Of a DNA stretch of 64,000 bases, positions 44,424 to 55,164 are shown piece by piece. The notes beneath the pieces were generated by a model. The model made no database searches and was not told the origin of the DNA. It was given only the letters and a program-made list of their open reading frames with translations. The stretch spans positions 24,511,674 to 24,575,673 of the forward strand of contig OX393579.1 of assembly GCA_947652605.1 (NCBI GenBank), written 5' to 3'. The stretch comes from Elmis aenea. Its lineage: Eukaryota; Arthropoda; Insecta; Coleoptera; Elmidae. A program made the translations under genes and the position numbers. Position 1 is the first letter of the stretch, and every line of letters begins with the position of its first letter.

Positions 44424-47400
44424 ATCTGATGAACAACGACTCGGATGGGATGATTTATTCATGTCTGTTGCTTTTTTATATGCGTGCCGATGTACGCTGT
44501 ATAAAACTGACGACGATGTAAAGAAAGGTGCTTGTATTGTGGATAAAACCAATAGAATAATATCTGGTGGTTACTCCGGCTTGCCACGAAAACAAGAACG
44601 TCCAACAGCATTACCAGGTAAACATCTTGATCCATAATTTTTTTTACATATTCTCTACCAAGTTGAAGATCCATACGCCAATATCGGTGATAACTCGAAA
44701 ACAAAAGACGATAACCAATTTTAGTTTTCACCATTAATTTTTTCTCGAAAAAAGAGATCGAGGAAGCGGGGCCCGTTTTTCGATACCTCTTATAGTTACC
44801 GAGATTCCCTATGAAAACATCGAAATTTGCCCACCCTATTAACTCAATTGGAAACTCGACCTTACATACGTCGGTTTTGTACCTGTATTATTGTTATTAT
44901 TAAATGATTGTGTGTAAAACGACCTAGAGTTAGTATTATGTTTATTAATAGTGATTGTATGCAATTGGCAGCCGTTTTATTACATTGTCTTATGTGTTTC
45001 GTTGTCGATTCGTTACTATTTTAAATCGCAACTATTTTCATTAAACATTTGAAGTAGGTAACATTAACATTTTACTTAGTTTATGTTATCTACATTTTTA
45101 TTGTATAATTTTAGCTAAGGACGCCGTTGATAATGCTATTCTGTTTGCTAATGGGAATCCACTAAGCGAATGTTCTATTTATGTGTATGGAGATATAAGT
45201 AAAGATTGTATTTCGTCGCTAACGACAAAAGGTATATCAAAAATTGTGTATTACGGAAAAAATGCTGTAACGGATACCACTATCGAAGTAAAGTAAGTTA
45301 TCTAAATGATTGCTGATCAGAAGATATTATACATGTTCATTTAAAAAGTCTGTAACAAATGGAACTGCTTTTTATTGTCGATTTCTTAATATATTTTATT
45401 TTTAATAAAAGTTTGTGCGTGTTCTAACACTAATTACAAATAAAAGTTCAATAAAACATCATGTGACACTAGATTTTAGCAATTTCAAAAACATTCACAA
45501 GAGTTAAGGGTCCTTAACGCTTTCGCTGCGGCACTCGTTTGAGAAGTTCGTGCCTTCAGTGCGGCGTTTTTCGGGTCTTATGAAGTTTGTGGGTTACGCT
45601 CGCGTAATAATACGGTTCCCGCACATGGGACACGGAAAATAAATGCGGATTATTACGGTTCCCGCAGTGAAAAGGTTAATCTAAATATAAAATATGGTTT
45701 TCTTAGGATTTGTTCTCTAAAATGCGAATATTGCACAAATCGTTAAAATCTAGTGTAACATGAATTTTTATTTAATTGTTTTCGTCTTAAATTAGTAACA
45801 GGCCATGCACTAAGTTTTGTTTAGAATAACATTTTTTGAGAAATCGATAATTAAAAACTTTTCCATTTGTTGCAGACTATTTAAAGTAAGATATACCGGC
45901 TGTAAACATAATATGGTACACCCCCTTCTTTTTCTTTAGTTTTGATTTTAGATTAATGAAATTTAAGACATATGATATGTACAGAAAACCGGATGTTTTG
46001 AGCACATGCATACAATTGTTCCACTTCCGGTTCCGACGGAAATGACCCCAACTTAGTTATTTTAAATAGAACACCCTGTATATTTTAAGATTTTTGAAAA
46101 GAGGAAGCGATTTTGGATACAACTGCACTATCTTGGTTAATTTTTATAACCTCAAATAATTTTTGAACCAAAATTAAATTTTTTATCAAGTTTTAATTTA
46201 ATAACTGTGTAATCACTTTTCTACCACCGTAATGACATATAAACACGTAAACAAGCATTTGCTTGTTTCCACAGCGATCTTCCGTGGCATCTTTATTTTT
46301 GTTTTGAATGATTTGTTGTTTTAAAAATACAAGTTATTGGTATCGATGGATTCGTCTGAAGATGTCCCATTTAAATAACCGCTTGTACCAACAAAGTTCC
46401 ATTAAAAAAAAAAGCCTTTTCATTGAAAAACCGATTCCGAAACCTTCAAAGCTGATTAAAGTAACCTAAATGTCAATTAAAATGTACAAAAACGTTTTTT
46501 GGGCAATTGTTGATATAATAAAATTTAATTTATGCAGGTCACGACACAACTTAATAAAAAATTAAATTTTAGTTCAAAAAATATGTGAGGTTATAAAAAT
46601 TAATTAAAATGGTGCAGTTGCGTCCAAAATCGCTTCCTCTTATCAAAAATGTAAAAATATATAGGGTGTTCCATTTAAAATAACAAAGTTGGGGTCATTT
46701 CCGGCGAAACCGGAAGTGAAATAATTCTGTGCATGTGCTCAAAAAACAAGGTTTTTTGCACATAGTATATGTCTAAAGTTTCATTTATCTAAAATCAAAA
46801 CTAAAGAAAAAAAGGGGGGTGTACCACACTTCATTTACACCCGGTATAAAAAGACGTTATTTTTTACCAATTTTTTTTTTACAGGCAGCATAAGCCCAAC
46901 GCACTACTAACACAAATGATACAAACTGCTGTAGAACTGAAATATGAAGTAAATACTTATAACCAGGGACTAAGAACGGAATGAAAACGAAAACGAAAAC
47001 ATTAAATTAACCGAAATTTTTATAAGAACGAAAACGAAGCTTCACTTTTCTCCATGAACAGGGTGGGTAAATTTCGATGTTTTCATAGGAAATCTCGGTG
47101 CCTATAAGAGGTATCGAAAAGCGGACCCCGCTTCCTCGATCTCTTTTTTTGAGAAAAAGTTAATGGTGAAAACTAAAATTGCTTATCGTCTTTTGTTTTC
47201 GAGTTATCGCCGATAACTCGATTTTTCGACTTTTCGTTTTATGACTATATCTCGCTTGTTTATGAAAAAAAAGAAAAATAATTTAGACGTTCTACAGGCA
47301 CTTTTTTTTGATAAGAATGTAGTGACGTGACAATTTTTCAAAAAAAATCTCTCGAGTAGTGACGTAAAGTTGAATTTTTTTAAATAGAACCCATAGTTGG

Positions 47401-50400
47401 CTGTGGCATCACGAGAAAGAGGATTTTTTCCCATTCCAATAATATATATCATGTGGGGCCGATTTATTGATTTTCCTTACATTATAGCAAAAATTAGGTA
47501 ATTTTTCATATTTTATTTTTTCCTAGTAGTAAGCTTATGTCATTAAGAATAAACCTGGTAAAACAAACTGTCATTCTGTTATTTAACGATAATTTTACAG
47601 AAACAATCACGTTTAATTGTTGATTGTTTATATTTTTGTACCTAAAAACACGAAATGGCTTAGGAGTATTACGAAAAGTATGATATGTAAGAATGCTCTA
47701 TTCAAAGCAGGGACTAAAAACGAAAAAAATTCCGTTCGTTTCTGTTCGGAACGAAAACGAAATATATCGTTTTCGTTCTTTTCGTTCTAACCGAAAAAAT
47801 TCTTTTTTCGTTTTCGTGAACCGAAATAATAACGGTTAAAACCGGTTTTACAATTTTTTTTGTCGTCAAAAAATCAATTTGTTTTTTCTAGTCACCACAA
47901 CCCTTTATAAATACGATAACAATATTTGCGTCTCAACTAAAATATAAACGATGACGATGGGGTTTGATGCTCACGGACAGCATATTTTAGACTGGCGAAC
48001 CATCGCCATATAAAATTTACCAAATCGTTAAACACATCAGCATTTAACCATTTTATTAAGTTTAACACTCGTAAGGTGCAAAACACAACGTGATTAGGTT
48101 AAATTAGACATACGATCTTTATCAAAAAATATGAAAATATAGCAAGTGCTGTTTTAAATTTGTTTTAGTACTAAAAATCTATGCATTTGAATTAAATAAG
48201 AACCTGCTGTAATTATTTAAAAAGACAAAAGAATGAATTCAAGTGGATAATTTATTAAATGTTATAAATAAAAAAGATATTAAAAATAAACTTATATTAA
48301 CTTGAAATATACTTTAACTTTATAGTTTGTACATACCATACAATATACATTTTCACATTCCGTTAAATCTTACTAGCAACACATCTTCCAATAAATCATC
48401 TTATACATTAGTCCTTTTCGAAGTAAGAATAAATTTTACTATTATTATGTCTAAACGCAAATAAAACATACACATTGATAATATATATCCAATCAAGTGT
48501 ATATTCTATATTGATGATTTAAAAAACAAATTAGAAATAGAGAATATCTGTACCGTTAATTGTGTTACACGAAATTGCAAGTATAAACAATAAAGTTGTT
48601 AATACATATTCACGTAAATATATGGAGAAAAGTGAAGCTCACTTTTTTATTCTTCAGGCTTTCGCGGCTATCGTCCATGTTACAATCTTCGTTCCCGGGT
48701 TTGGAACCGCGTCTTCTTGATTTTTGTTGTTTTTTGTACAAAAATCAAGAAGACGCGGTTCCAAACCCGGGAACGAAGATTGTAACGTGAAGCTCACTTA
48801 TTTCAAGTGAGATTTTTTACTGCCTCGTGGAGTCTCCCCAGCACAGAAGGAAATTCGCGTTTGTGTTTAACAAATAAAATTGAAATAGCGACAAAACCGG
48901 TTAAAACCGGTTAAAACCGGTTTTGGAAAATATTTATTTCGTTTTTGTTCTTGAACGAAAAATAATAATTTCGTTTTCGGTTTCGTTTTCGTTCTTAAAA
49001 AAATTTCGGTTAATTTCGTTTAACGTTTTCGTTTTCGTTCCGTTCTCAGTCCCTGATTCAAAGTAATAATAATTCTGAAGCTGCAAGTGAAACTTATTTT
49101 AATTAAATTAAAATTTCCTTAGTTCATTCATTTTATTATTACTATTTTTATATACATAAATTGTCTCTAATGTGTCCCCAAAATGAGATTTTGTTTTAAT
49201 CTTCCAAAAATAGATTTATTAGATAGCTTTCTTTCTGGGTAACGATTAAAATAAGTTTCACTTGCTTCAGAATTATTATTAGGTACTTTGAATAGAACAA
49301 TCTAACATATCATATTTTTCGTAATATTTGTAAGCCATTTCGTGTTTTTAAGGTACAAAAATAAAAAAAATCAACAAGTAAACGTGATTATATCTGTCAA
49401 ATTATCGTTGAAACAACAGAATGACAGTTTGTTTTACCAGATATATTCTTAATGACAAGCCTACTACTAGAAAAAAATAAAATAAGAAAAATTACCTAAT
49501 TTTTGCTATAATGTAAGGAAAATGAATAAATTGACCCCACAAGATATACAGGGTGTTTTACTTTTCCATGGGACACTATTGCTAGGTATCTCCATAAATA
49601 ACAAAAATACAAGGTTGGTTAAGTGGGACAAAAGTTAACTACTTAGGAGTGTATTTTAAACAAGATCTTGTTTTGTTTAAAAATTCCATGGCTTGCGTTA
49701 TATAACGAAAAAACCAAAATCGATCAAAATTTTTAAGCTTAAATATTTCGGCTATTGTTGCGAATACACAAAAACGCCAAGAGAAAAATGTTTTGTAAAT
49801 TTTGTTTGCTATAAGATGGCGATAGTCAGATTTTTATTTATAAATTACCGTGCGAGATATTTGACAAAACACCTTTTTTTAAATAGCAGTCGTAGTGGGT
49901 GATGACTTAGATTTAAAGATTTTTTTTCTCTTTACATTGATATAATATTTTATATGTCTATTTTCAAAAATAAGCGAAATAACCTAAAAAAATGCAAAAT
50001 CTTAAGATAAAAATCAAGGTTGCCATGGAAAAAAACAACAGAATCAATTGTTTTATTTCGACCCTTGCTTGTCTATTATGTCACTCTTTAAACAGTGATA
50101 TTAAAACAAATGTAATGCGAAATTAAAATGATCATACTAATAGTCATAATATGAATGTATTTTATACCTCTTACTGACATTAGCAAAAAAGGATTTAAAA
50201 TATTTACATATGTCGATTTACCTTATTTCCACACAATTATTATAATAGACAAGCAAGGGTCGAAATCAAGGAAATGAAGTTGGTTTATGTTCTTTTTTTC
50301 ATGGCAACCTTGATTTATAACTTAAGATTTTGTATGTTTTTAGGTTATTTAGCTTATTTTTGAAAATAGACATATAAAATAGTATATCATTGCAAAGAGA

Positions 50401-51692
50401 AAAAAATAATCTTTAAATCTAAGTCATCACCTACTACGACTGCCATTTAAAAAAAGGTTGTTTTGTCAAATATCTCGCACGGTAATTTATAAATAAAAAT
50501 CTGACTATCGCCATCTTATAGCAAACAAAATTTACAAAACATTTTTCCTTGGCGTTTTTGTGTATTCGCAACAATAGCCGAGATATTTAAGTTTAAAAAT
50601 GTTGATCGCTTTCGGTTTTTCGTTATATCACGCAAGCCATGAAATTTTTAAACAAAACAAGATCTTGTTTAAAATATTCTCCTAAATAGCAAACTTTTGT
50701 CCCATTTAACCAACCTTGTATTTTCATTATTTACGGAGATAGCAATAGTGTCCCATGGAAAAGTGAAACACCCTGTATATTATTGGAATGGAAAAAAAAT
50801 CTTCTTTCTCGTGATGCCACAGCCAACTATGGCTTTTATTTAAAAAAACCACTTTATGCTACAATTTCGGATTTTATTTTGAAAAATTGTCTACGCCACT
50901 GCATTCTTAACCAAAAAGTGCCTGTAGAACGTCTAAATTATTTTTCTTTATTTTCATAAACAAGCGAGATATAGCGATAAAACGAAAAGTCGAAAAATCG
51001 AGTTATCGGTGATAACTCGAAAACAAAAGACGATAACCAATTTTAGTGTTCACCATTAACTTTTTCTCGAAAAAAGAGATCGAGAAAGCGGGGTCCGTTT
51101 TGCGATACCTCTTATAGGCACCGAGATTTCCTATGAAAACATCGAAATTTGCCCACCCTGTACACATGTATTAATAACTTTATTGCTAATTTGTACTCGC
51201 AATTTCGTGCGACACAAGTAACGGTACAGATGTTCTCTCTTTCTAATTTGTTGATTGGATTATCAATAAATAATACACACTCGATTGGACAACAAAAGGG
51301 CGCGTAATAATTACGTCATTTTTAACAGGTTAAAAATGACATTTGATGTTGATTACCCATGGTTTGACAAACTAGTTGCATGTACCAACAGGAATTGAAA
51401 ATAAAATTTTATGAGAAATCGATAATAAAAAACGTTTTTGTTTGTTGCATACTTTTTGAATGTTGCTGTATATTGTGCTCTCCCCGTTTATACAATAAAT
51501 GACTGCCCTTAACGCAACACAAAACGAAATATATTTCTTTCTTCATTTTAAATACCAATGGCATTTGATAAGGTAGGTAGAAATTAAATGAAACTAACAA
51601 AAAAACTCAAAATTTCAGGTGACGGTAACAAGTTAACATTGCAGACGCCAACGGTAATTGAACAATTTAAATCAAATAACAAAAATCGGTAG
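44424..51692 (+). CDS. dCMP-deaminase-like protein lacking catalytic residues (partial gene)
   Basis: Four exons with GT-AG borders and consistent phase: 44424-44617, 45115-45292, 46885-46948, and probably 51645-51692 with a stop at 51690. Exon 1 reads GWDDLFMSVAFLYACR then KKGACIVDKTNRIISGGYSG and LP, the start of the dCMP deaminase fold (compare WPEYFMAVAFLSAQR, VGACIV, GYNGMP). Exon 2 reads DAVDNAILFANGNPLSECSI then YVYGDISKDCISSL and SKIVYYGKN, aligning with HAELNAIM...YV.LFPCNECAKLI...VI. At the active site His and Glu of HAE become Asp and Val, and the first Cys of PCNEC becomes Ser. Exon 3 supplies a helix (NALLTQMIQTAVELKYE). The N-terminus and any earlier exon are not found. Alternative last acceptor at 51619. 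Could be a pseudoenzyme gene or a decaying duplicate, but no stop or frameshift is seen. Confidence 0.7.
44680..44842. mobile_element. Solo end of the foldback family found at 47059-51160
   Basis: GGTGATAACTCGAAAACAAA followed by GACGATAACCAATTTTAG and the right end AAATTTGCCCACCCT matches the right arm of the 47059-51160 element almost base for base. The left end is missing. It lies in intron 1 of the deaminase-like gene. Confidence 0.75.
45343..45885. mobile_element. AT-rich inverted-repeat element related to the interior of 26109-27860
   Basis: AAAAAGTCTGTAACAAATGG (45343) and the text to about 45500 pair with 45728-45885, which ends CCATTTGTTGCAGACTATTT. The same text (AATCTAGTGT, ATGAGAAATCGATAATAAAA-like) occurs in 26109-27860 and 51400-51470. 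It carries a TTAA-flanked MITE in its centre. Confidence 0.65.
45518..45675. mobile_element. piggyBac-like MITE
   Basis: The ends CGCTTTCGCTGCGG and CCCGCAGTGAAAAGG are imperfect inverses, each bordered by TTAA (45514-45517, 45676-45679), the target duplication of piggyBac elements. TAATACGGTTCCCGCA or close repeats lie in the right half. Confidence 0.6.
45892..46847. mobile_element. Foldback element with TATACCGG ends, intron 2 of the deaminase-like gene
   Basis: The left end TATACCGGCTGTAAA pairs with TTTACACCCGGTATA at the right, and about 300 bases of each arm are near-inverses. Each arm contains the AAATAGAACACCCTGTATA module (46062-46086; inverse 46652-46680) and the CTTCCGGTTCCGACGGAAA block. 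No coding capacity. Confidence 0.8.
46964..47056. mobile_element. Truncated hAT left end, 15 bases past exon 3
   Basis: CAGGGACTAAGAACGGAATG and the GAAAACGAAAACG repeats match the ends of the element at 47708-49055. There is no matching right end with the same flank, so this is a truncated relative. Confidence 0.6.
47708..49055. mobile_element. hAT-like element with GAAAACGAAAACG subterminal repeats
   Basis: The ends CAGGGACTAAAAACG and CGTTCTCAGTCCCTG are flanked by a perfect 8 bp duplication ATTCAAAG (47700-47707, 49056-49063). Repeats of TTTCGTTTTCGTT line both ends and AACCGGTTTTA repeats lie within. A perfect 49-base-arm hairpin sits inside (48679-48786). No transposase is visible. Confidence 0.88.
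48679..48786. repeat. Perfect hairpin, 49-base arms with a 10-base loop
   Basis: The left arm starts GTTACAATCTTCGTTCCCGG and the right arm is its exact inverse, ending CCGGGAACGAAGATTGTAAC. A direct repeat GTGAAGCTCACTT flanks it at 48633 and 48787. Sequence composition is GC-richer than the host element. Confidence 0.95.
49551..50781. mobile_element. Foldback element with ACAGGGTGTTTTAC ends
   Basis: The left end TACAGGGTGTTTTACTTTTC and about 550 following bases are repeated inverted to the right end GAAACACCCTGTATA. The arms are very similar (CCATGGGACACTATTGCTA, AAACAAGATCTTGTTT, GGCTATTGTTGCGAATACAC and inverses). It interrupts the right arm of the 47059-51160 foldback. Confidence 0.9.
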
Positions 51693-51699
51693 AACTTAT

Positions 51700-52030
51700 T
51701 TTTTAAAGTACATGTTTAAACAGTAGATTATTAACATTATGTCATACTTTTAAACTGTCAAGAACGACTTGTCCAGCACGCGCATTTTACTTTGTCTATA
51801 ATCATATTATATTTTTATAGCCCAATCAGCGCCTGATAGAGAGATGATATATACACATATCTCTATCGTTATGTTTGCTATGCAAAATTGCAAGTATTAT
51901 TAATATATCAATACAAACAGTTGTGCCTTTTGTGTTCTAAAGGTTTCGTACGGTCGGAAAAAAAGTATTTTATATTGTAAACAAAATTAGCAAATCGCTA
52001 ATAAATAACATTATTTTGATTATTATTTTG

Positions 52031-52061
<31 letters not shown>

Positions 52062-53060
52062 TGTTATTTTAAGACGAACCATGTTGTAAAGCTTTATATA
52101 TATATTTATATATAAAAATTAAATAGTAACACAACTGAATCAAATTGTTTTTTAAAATTATTATGGTAAGACCAACAAATCTTTTATACACTGAAATTCA
52201 AGAATGTAGCTTCAAGAAATAAATAAGGCAATGTAAGATGGAGAAAGAAATTCAGTGATGAAACGGACTCGGGCAATTTTACCGACAACCACATTCTGTG
52301 AATACTAACGCACTGAGTTTATTTATTCTTCTATGTAGGGGATATTTCAGTAAAATTTACATTTAATAGCAATAAAAATTTGGTAACTTGAATTACTAAG
52401 GAAATTTGTAGCTGCCATATTTATTTAAATAATAGGAGTAATAATTTTAAAGGAATTCTTAATTAGGAAAAGAATTTATTAATATATGTATTAAGGTATA
52501 ATACTGTTAACAGTTTATTTGATATTTATAAATATGTATATGCTGATAATACTTTCCTGAGTCAATTATACCTCAATATCTTTTAAACAGCAAAATTATT
52601 TGATCACAAAGTCAGATATGTTTATCTTCGTATGTGTTTGATAACCTTCCTACATTTTTGTGTGGCAATGTTTATTTAAACGGTTTAGAATTATTTAAAA
52701 AAAAAATTGTTAATTTTTTTAATAAACGACACTTATCACCTTATCAGTGTGACATTTCTGGCGATAAGCTATGCAACCAGGATGAAAATCTTCTTAATAA
52801 AGTGGTGTTATGGAAAAAAATGTTGGTGGGGTTTTTAATATGTTTTTTATATAATATATAATAATAGCCAGTCCAATAATCAATAAATGTTCAATGTACA
52901 AACGGTTAAAACAAAAGAAAGCCTCAAATAATTGTAAATGCAAAAAGGAGGGATTGCAAGAACAACGTTAAGCAAGTCAAAACGAAAACGAGTTAGATTC
53001 GTTGTTTTCTGTCGAGGAAAGTAAAGAAGTATTAGGCGCTACGAATAAGAATACTCCAGA
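51700..53060. other. AT-rich DNA downstream of the deaminase-like gene
   Basis: It includes probable 3' UTR and flank. A (TTA)n tract with TTGATTATTATT variants sits at about 52010-52062, followed by a TATATATATT tract near 52101. An open frame at 52634-52861 and a Lys/Cys-rich stretch near 52910-52970 (CKCKKEGLQ, reminiscent of CXC domains in transposon proteins) are too weak to call. Confidence 0.4.
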
Positions 53061-53076
53061 AGAACAGCTTTTAGAG

Positions 53077-53308
53077 CAGCGATGGGCAAACTTTTTTTGA
53101 AGAGGGCCAGTTTGCGCAAATAGTGTGACTAAAAGGGCCGCACTAAAAAAAAAATTACAATAACAACTTATTAATTATGTGTAAGTTGGGAGCGACAAAA
53201 AATTAAGGTATAAAAAAAGCTATACATACATATTATAGACATTTTTAATAATATAGTAATTCATGGAGGGCCGCATGCGGCCCGCGGGCCGCAGTTTGCC
53301 CACCGCTG
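53077..53308. mobile_element. hAT-like MITE
   Basis: The ends CAGCGATGGGCAAACT and AGTTTGCCCACCGCTG are flanked by a perfect 8 bp duplication TTTTAGAG (53069-53076, 53309-53316). GGCCGCATGCGGCC near the right end is a short palindrome. Removing it joins a plus-strand frame ASQNENELDSLFSVEESKEV to LKTDVHLYFLQTSRIRRRYE, so the target was coding-like sequence of unknown origin. Confidence 0.9.
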
Positions 53309-53478
53309 TTTTAGAGCTAAAAACAGACGTGCATTTATATTTCCTACAAACATCAAGAATTAGGAGAAGGTACGAAAAAAATTGCTTAGTTTGGGTCGAG
53401 ATTATGAAGATGGCTTATAGTGATAGGAAGTTCAAAAACATTTATTTCTTTGAATTATACACTTTTATTTTGCACAAT

Positions 53479-53512
53479 CAGGGCCGGATTTACACATTTC
53501 TATGTCCTAGGC
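53479..53512. mobile_element. hAT-like left end, outer element of the 53.5-55.3 kb nest
   Basis: CAGGGCCGGATTTACACATT is a typical hAT end; it continues past the next element with CCAAAGCATATAATCAGCTC (55270 onward). A matching CCGGCCCTG right end was not found with confidence; GTGCCGGCCTTAG at 58436 is a weak candidate. Confidence 0.4.
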
Positions 53513-53762
53513 CAGGGATGGCAAATAGGTGGCACGCGTGCCAAACTTGGCACCCGAGAGATTTTCGACGGCACCCTAAAGCCCTAAAGAATTCTATAAA
53601 TAAATTTATTTTAAAATTTTAAACTTTTTCGAAATGTTTTATTTATTTTTTATTAGTATGCTAATTATCTACAACTACATGTTATTTAGATATCAAAAAA
53701 TTAAAAATACTAGAAAATAACAACTCTTCTTATATCGGTACAATAATTTGATCATTACTATA

Positions 53763-55046
53763 GGGTATGTCCGGGTGAGATGCCCTGCCGGGAGAGATGG
53801 CAAAGTGCCCAAATTCACTTAGTTTGTAATATAGGGAGCTGTGTGTTCTACAGTAAGTTTGTTAAAACCACACGTTTATAAGTAGCGCTGTGTTGTGAAA
53901 ATAAAGTTTAAGAAAGGTAAGTTATCAAGTTTAAATTTTTTTTAGCAGGCTTGAAAATGTTTAGATAATGACTCTAGTGCTTGTATATTTTTAATGCAAT
54001 TAGGTGGATGGGCGATTTTAGTAGCGTTTATTACGGTAGTATAAGGTTATGGAACGAGCTATATTTCAATCCTTTGGCACGTATAGTTTCTGTAATATTA
54101 GGTGGGGCATCTAACCCGATATTTGGGATAGATGACACAATGTAACTCGGAAGAGATGCCTCACGACCTGATGAAAAATTTAATACTAATATTCATAAAT
54201 AATATGATCGTTATATATGTGTAATGTAATTGCCTAACACCTGAGCCCCGACCCGGTCCAACTTCATCATCTGATCATCGATCGCCTGAGTCACAACCTG
54301 GACCATCTTCATTACCTGATCAACCTCCCTCTGCTGGAAAAATACTTGAAAAGATTTCACCCTTGCCGACAATTCCTGTAGGATCAAAGAAACGGGGTAG
54401 AAATATTGCGACTATACTAACTTCACCCGAGAACATCGAAAAGGCAAACTTGTTAAAACAACGACTAACAAAACGTAAAGGTTTAGTAAAACCCAGCTGT
54501 GCTCCAACACCTGTCAAAAAATCCAAGCCTTCAGTGTCTTCATTTGAGTCAGACGAAGAGTATGAAGCCGAAGAAGACAATGATAACGACCTTAATGATG
54601 AATTCAACGAGAATGAGTGTGTTGGATGTCTTGAGGATTACCACACCACAACCCGTTCAGATGATTGGATCCAGTGTGTTTATTGCAATCGCTGGATGCA
54701 CGAAAACTGCACAAAATATAAAAACATGTGTGACCTATGTGGAAAGCATCGCCGAAAGACGATTTGAAAAATTAAATGATATTTTTCTGTGTTCTTTTTT
54801 AAACCAAAAAATGTATTTTAGTTAGTGCCATCTATCCCCGACAGGTTGGGATAGATGGCAAAATACAATTTTTACTGATTTTTGTTTGTTTTTGTTTAAA
54901 TGTGTTATAGTTTCAAGTATTTGTGCTGAAAAAGTTTAAATACACTTTACTCAAACTACCACATAGTTTGTTTTCGATATAACAAATTTTCTTTAAAAAA
55001 AAAAAAAAATTTTACCAATTGTGGGGCATCTCTCCCGGGCTTACCC
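53763..55046 (+). mobile_element. Pogo/Tigger-like element, deleted
   Basis: The ends GGGTATGTCCGGGTGAGATG and CATCTCTCCCGGGCTTACCC are flanked by TA on both sides. Subterminal GAGATGCC and ATAGATG motifs recur. Only the 3' part of a transposase gene remains (54225-54767). Confidence 0.8.
54225..54767 (+). CDS. Pogo-type transposase C-terminal region with PHD-like zinc finger
   Basis: The frame is open from after the stop near 54222 to the stop at 54767, about 180 codons, and has no obvious ATG in its first part. It begins with a Pro/Ser-rich stretch (PEPRPGPTSSSDHRSPESQP), then GSKKRGRNIATILTSPENIE, an acidic run (ESDEEYEAEEDNDNDLNDE) and a zinc-finger tail CVGCLEDYHTTTRSDDWIQC then VYCNRWMHENC and CDLC. 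This order is the usual C-terminus of insect pogo/Tigger-like transposases. The DDE domain is deleted, so no transposition activity is expected. The intact finger suggests recent loss or the possibility that the fragment is expressed. Confidence 0.7.
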   Translation, partial: CNCLTPEPRPGPTSSSDHRSPESQPGPSSLPDQPPSAGKILEKISPLPTIPVGSKKRGRNIATILTSPENIEKANLLKQRLTKRKGLVKPSCAPTPVKKSKPSVSSFESDEEYEAEEDNDNDLNDEFNENECVGCLEDYHTTTRSDDWIQCVYCNRWMHENCTKYKNMCDLCGKHRRKTI

Positions 55047-55164
55047 TACATATAAAATACCAACTGTAGCGATGCACGGAACTTTTGATTGTATATGTAT
55101 TTAGTGACACATAAAATCATGACGTTGGCAATACTGAACGAAATAACTGACGGTTGTTTCTGGT

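Larger units (their letters stand above)
47059..51160. mobile_element. Long foldback element with CAGGGTGGG ends in intron 3
   Basis: The left end CAGGGTGGGTAAATTTCGAT pairs with the right end ATCGAAATTTGCCCACCCTG. The arms of about 600 bases follow (47059-47700; 49056-49548 plus 50785-51160 on the right). Two elements are inserted: a hAT element at the centre (47708-49055) and a foldback in the right arm (49551-50781). Confidence 0.85.

Noticed and set aside
54320..54607. 95-codon Ser-rich minus-strand frame
   Set aside because: It is antisense to the acidic linker of the pogo-type transposase.
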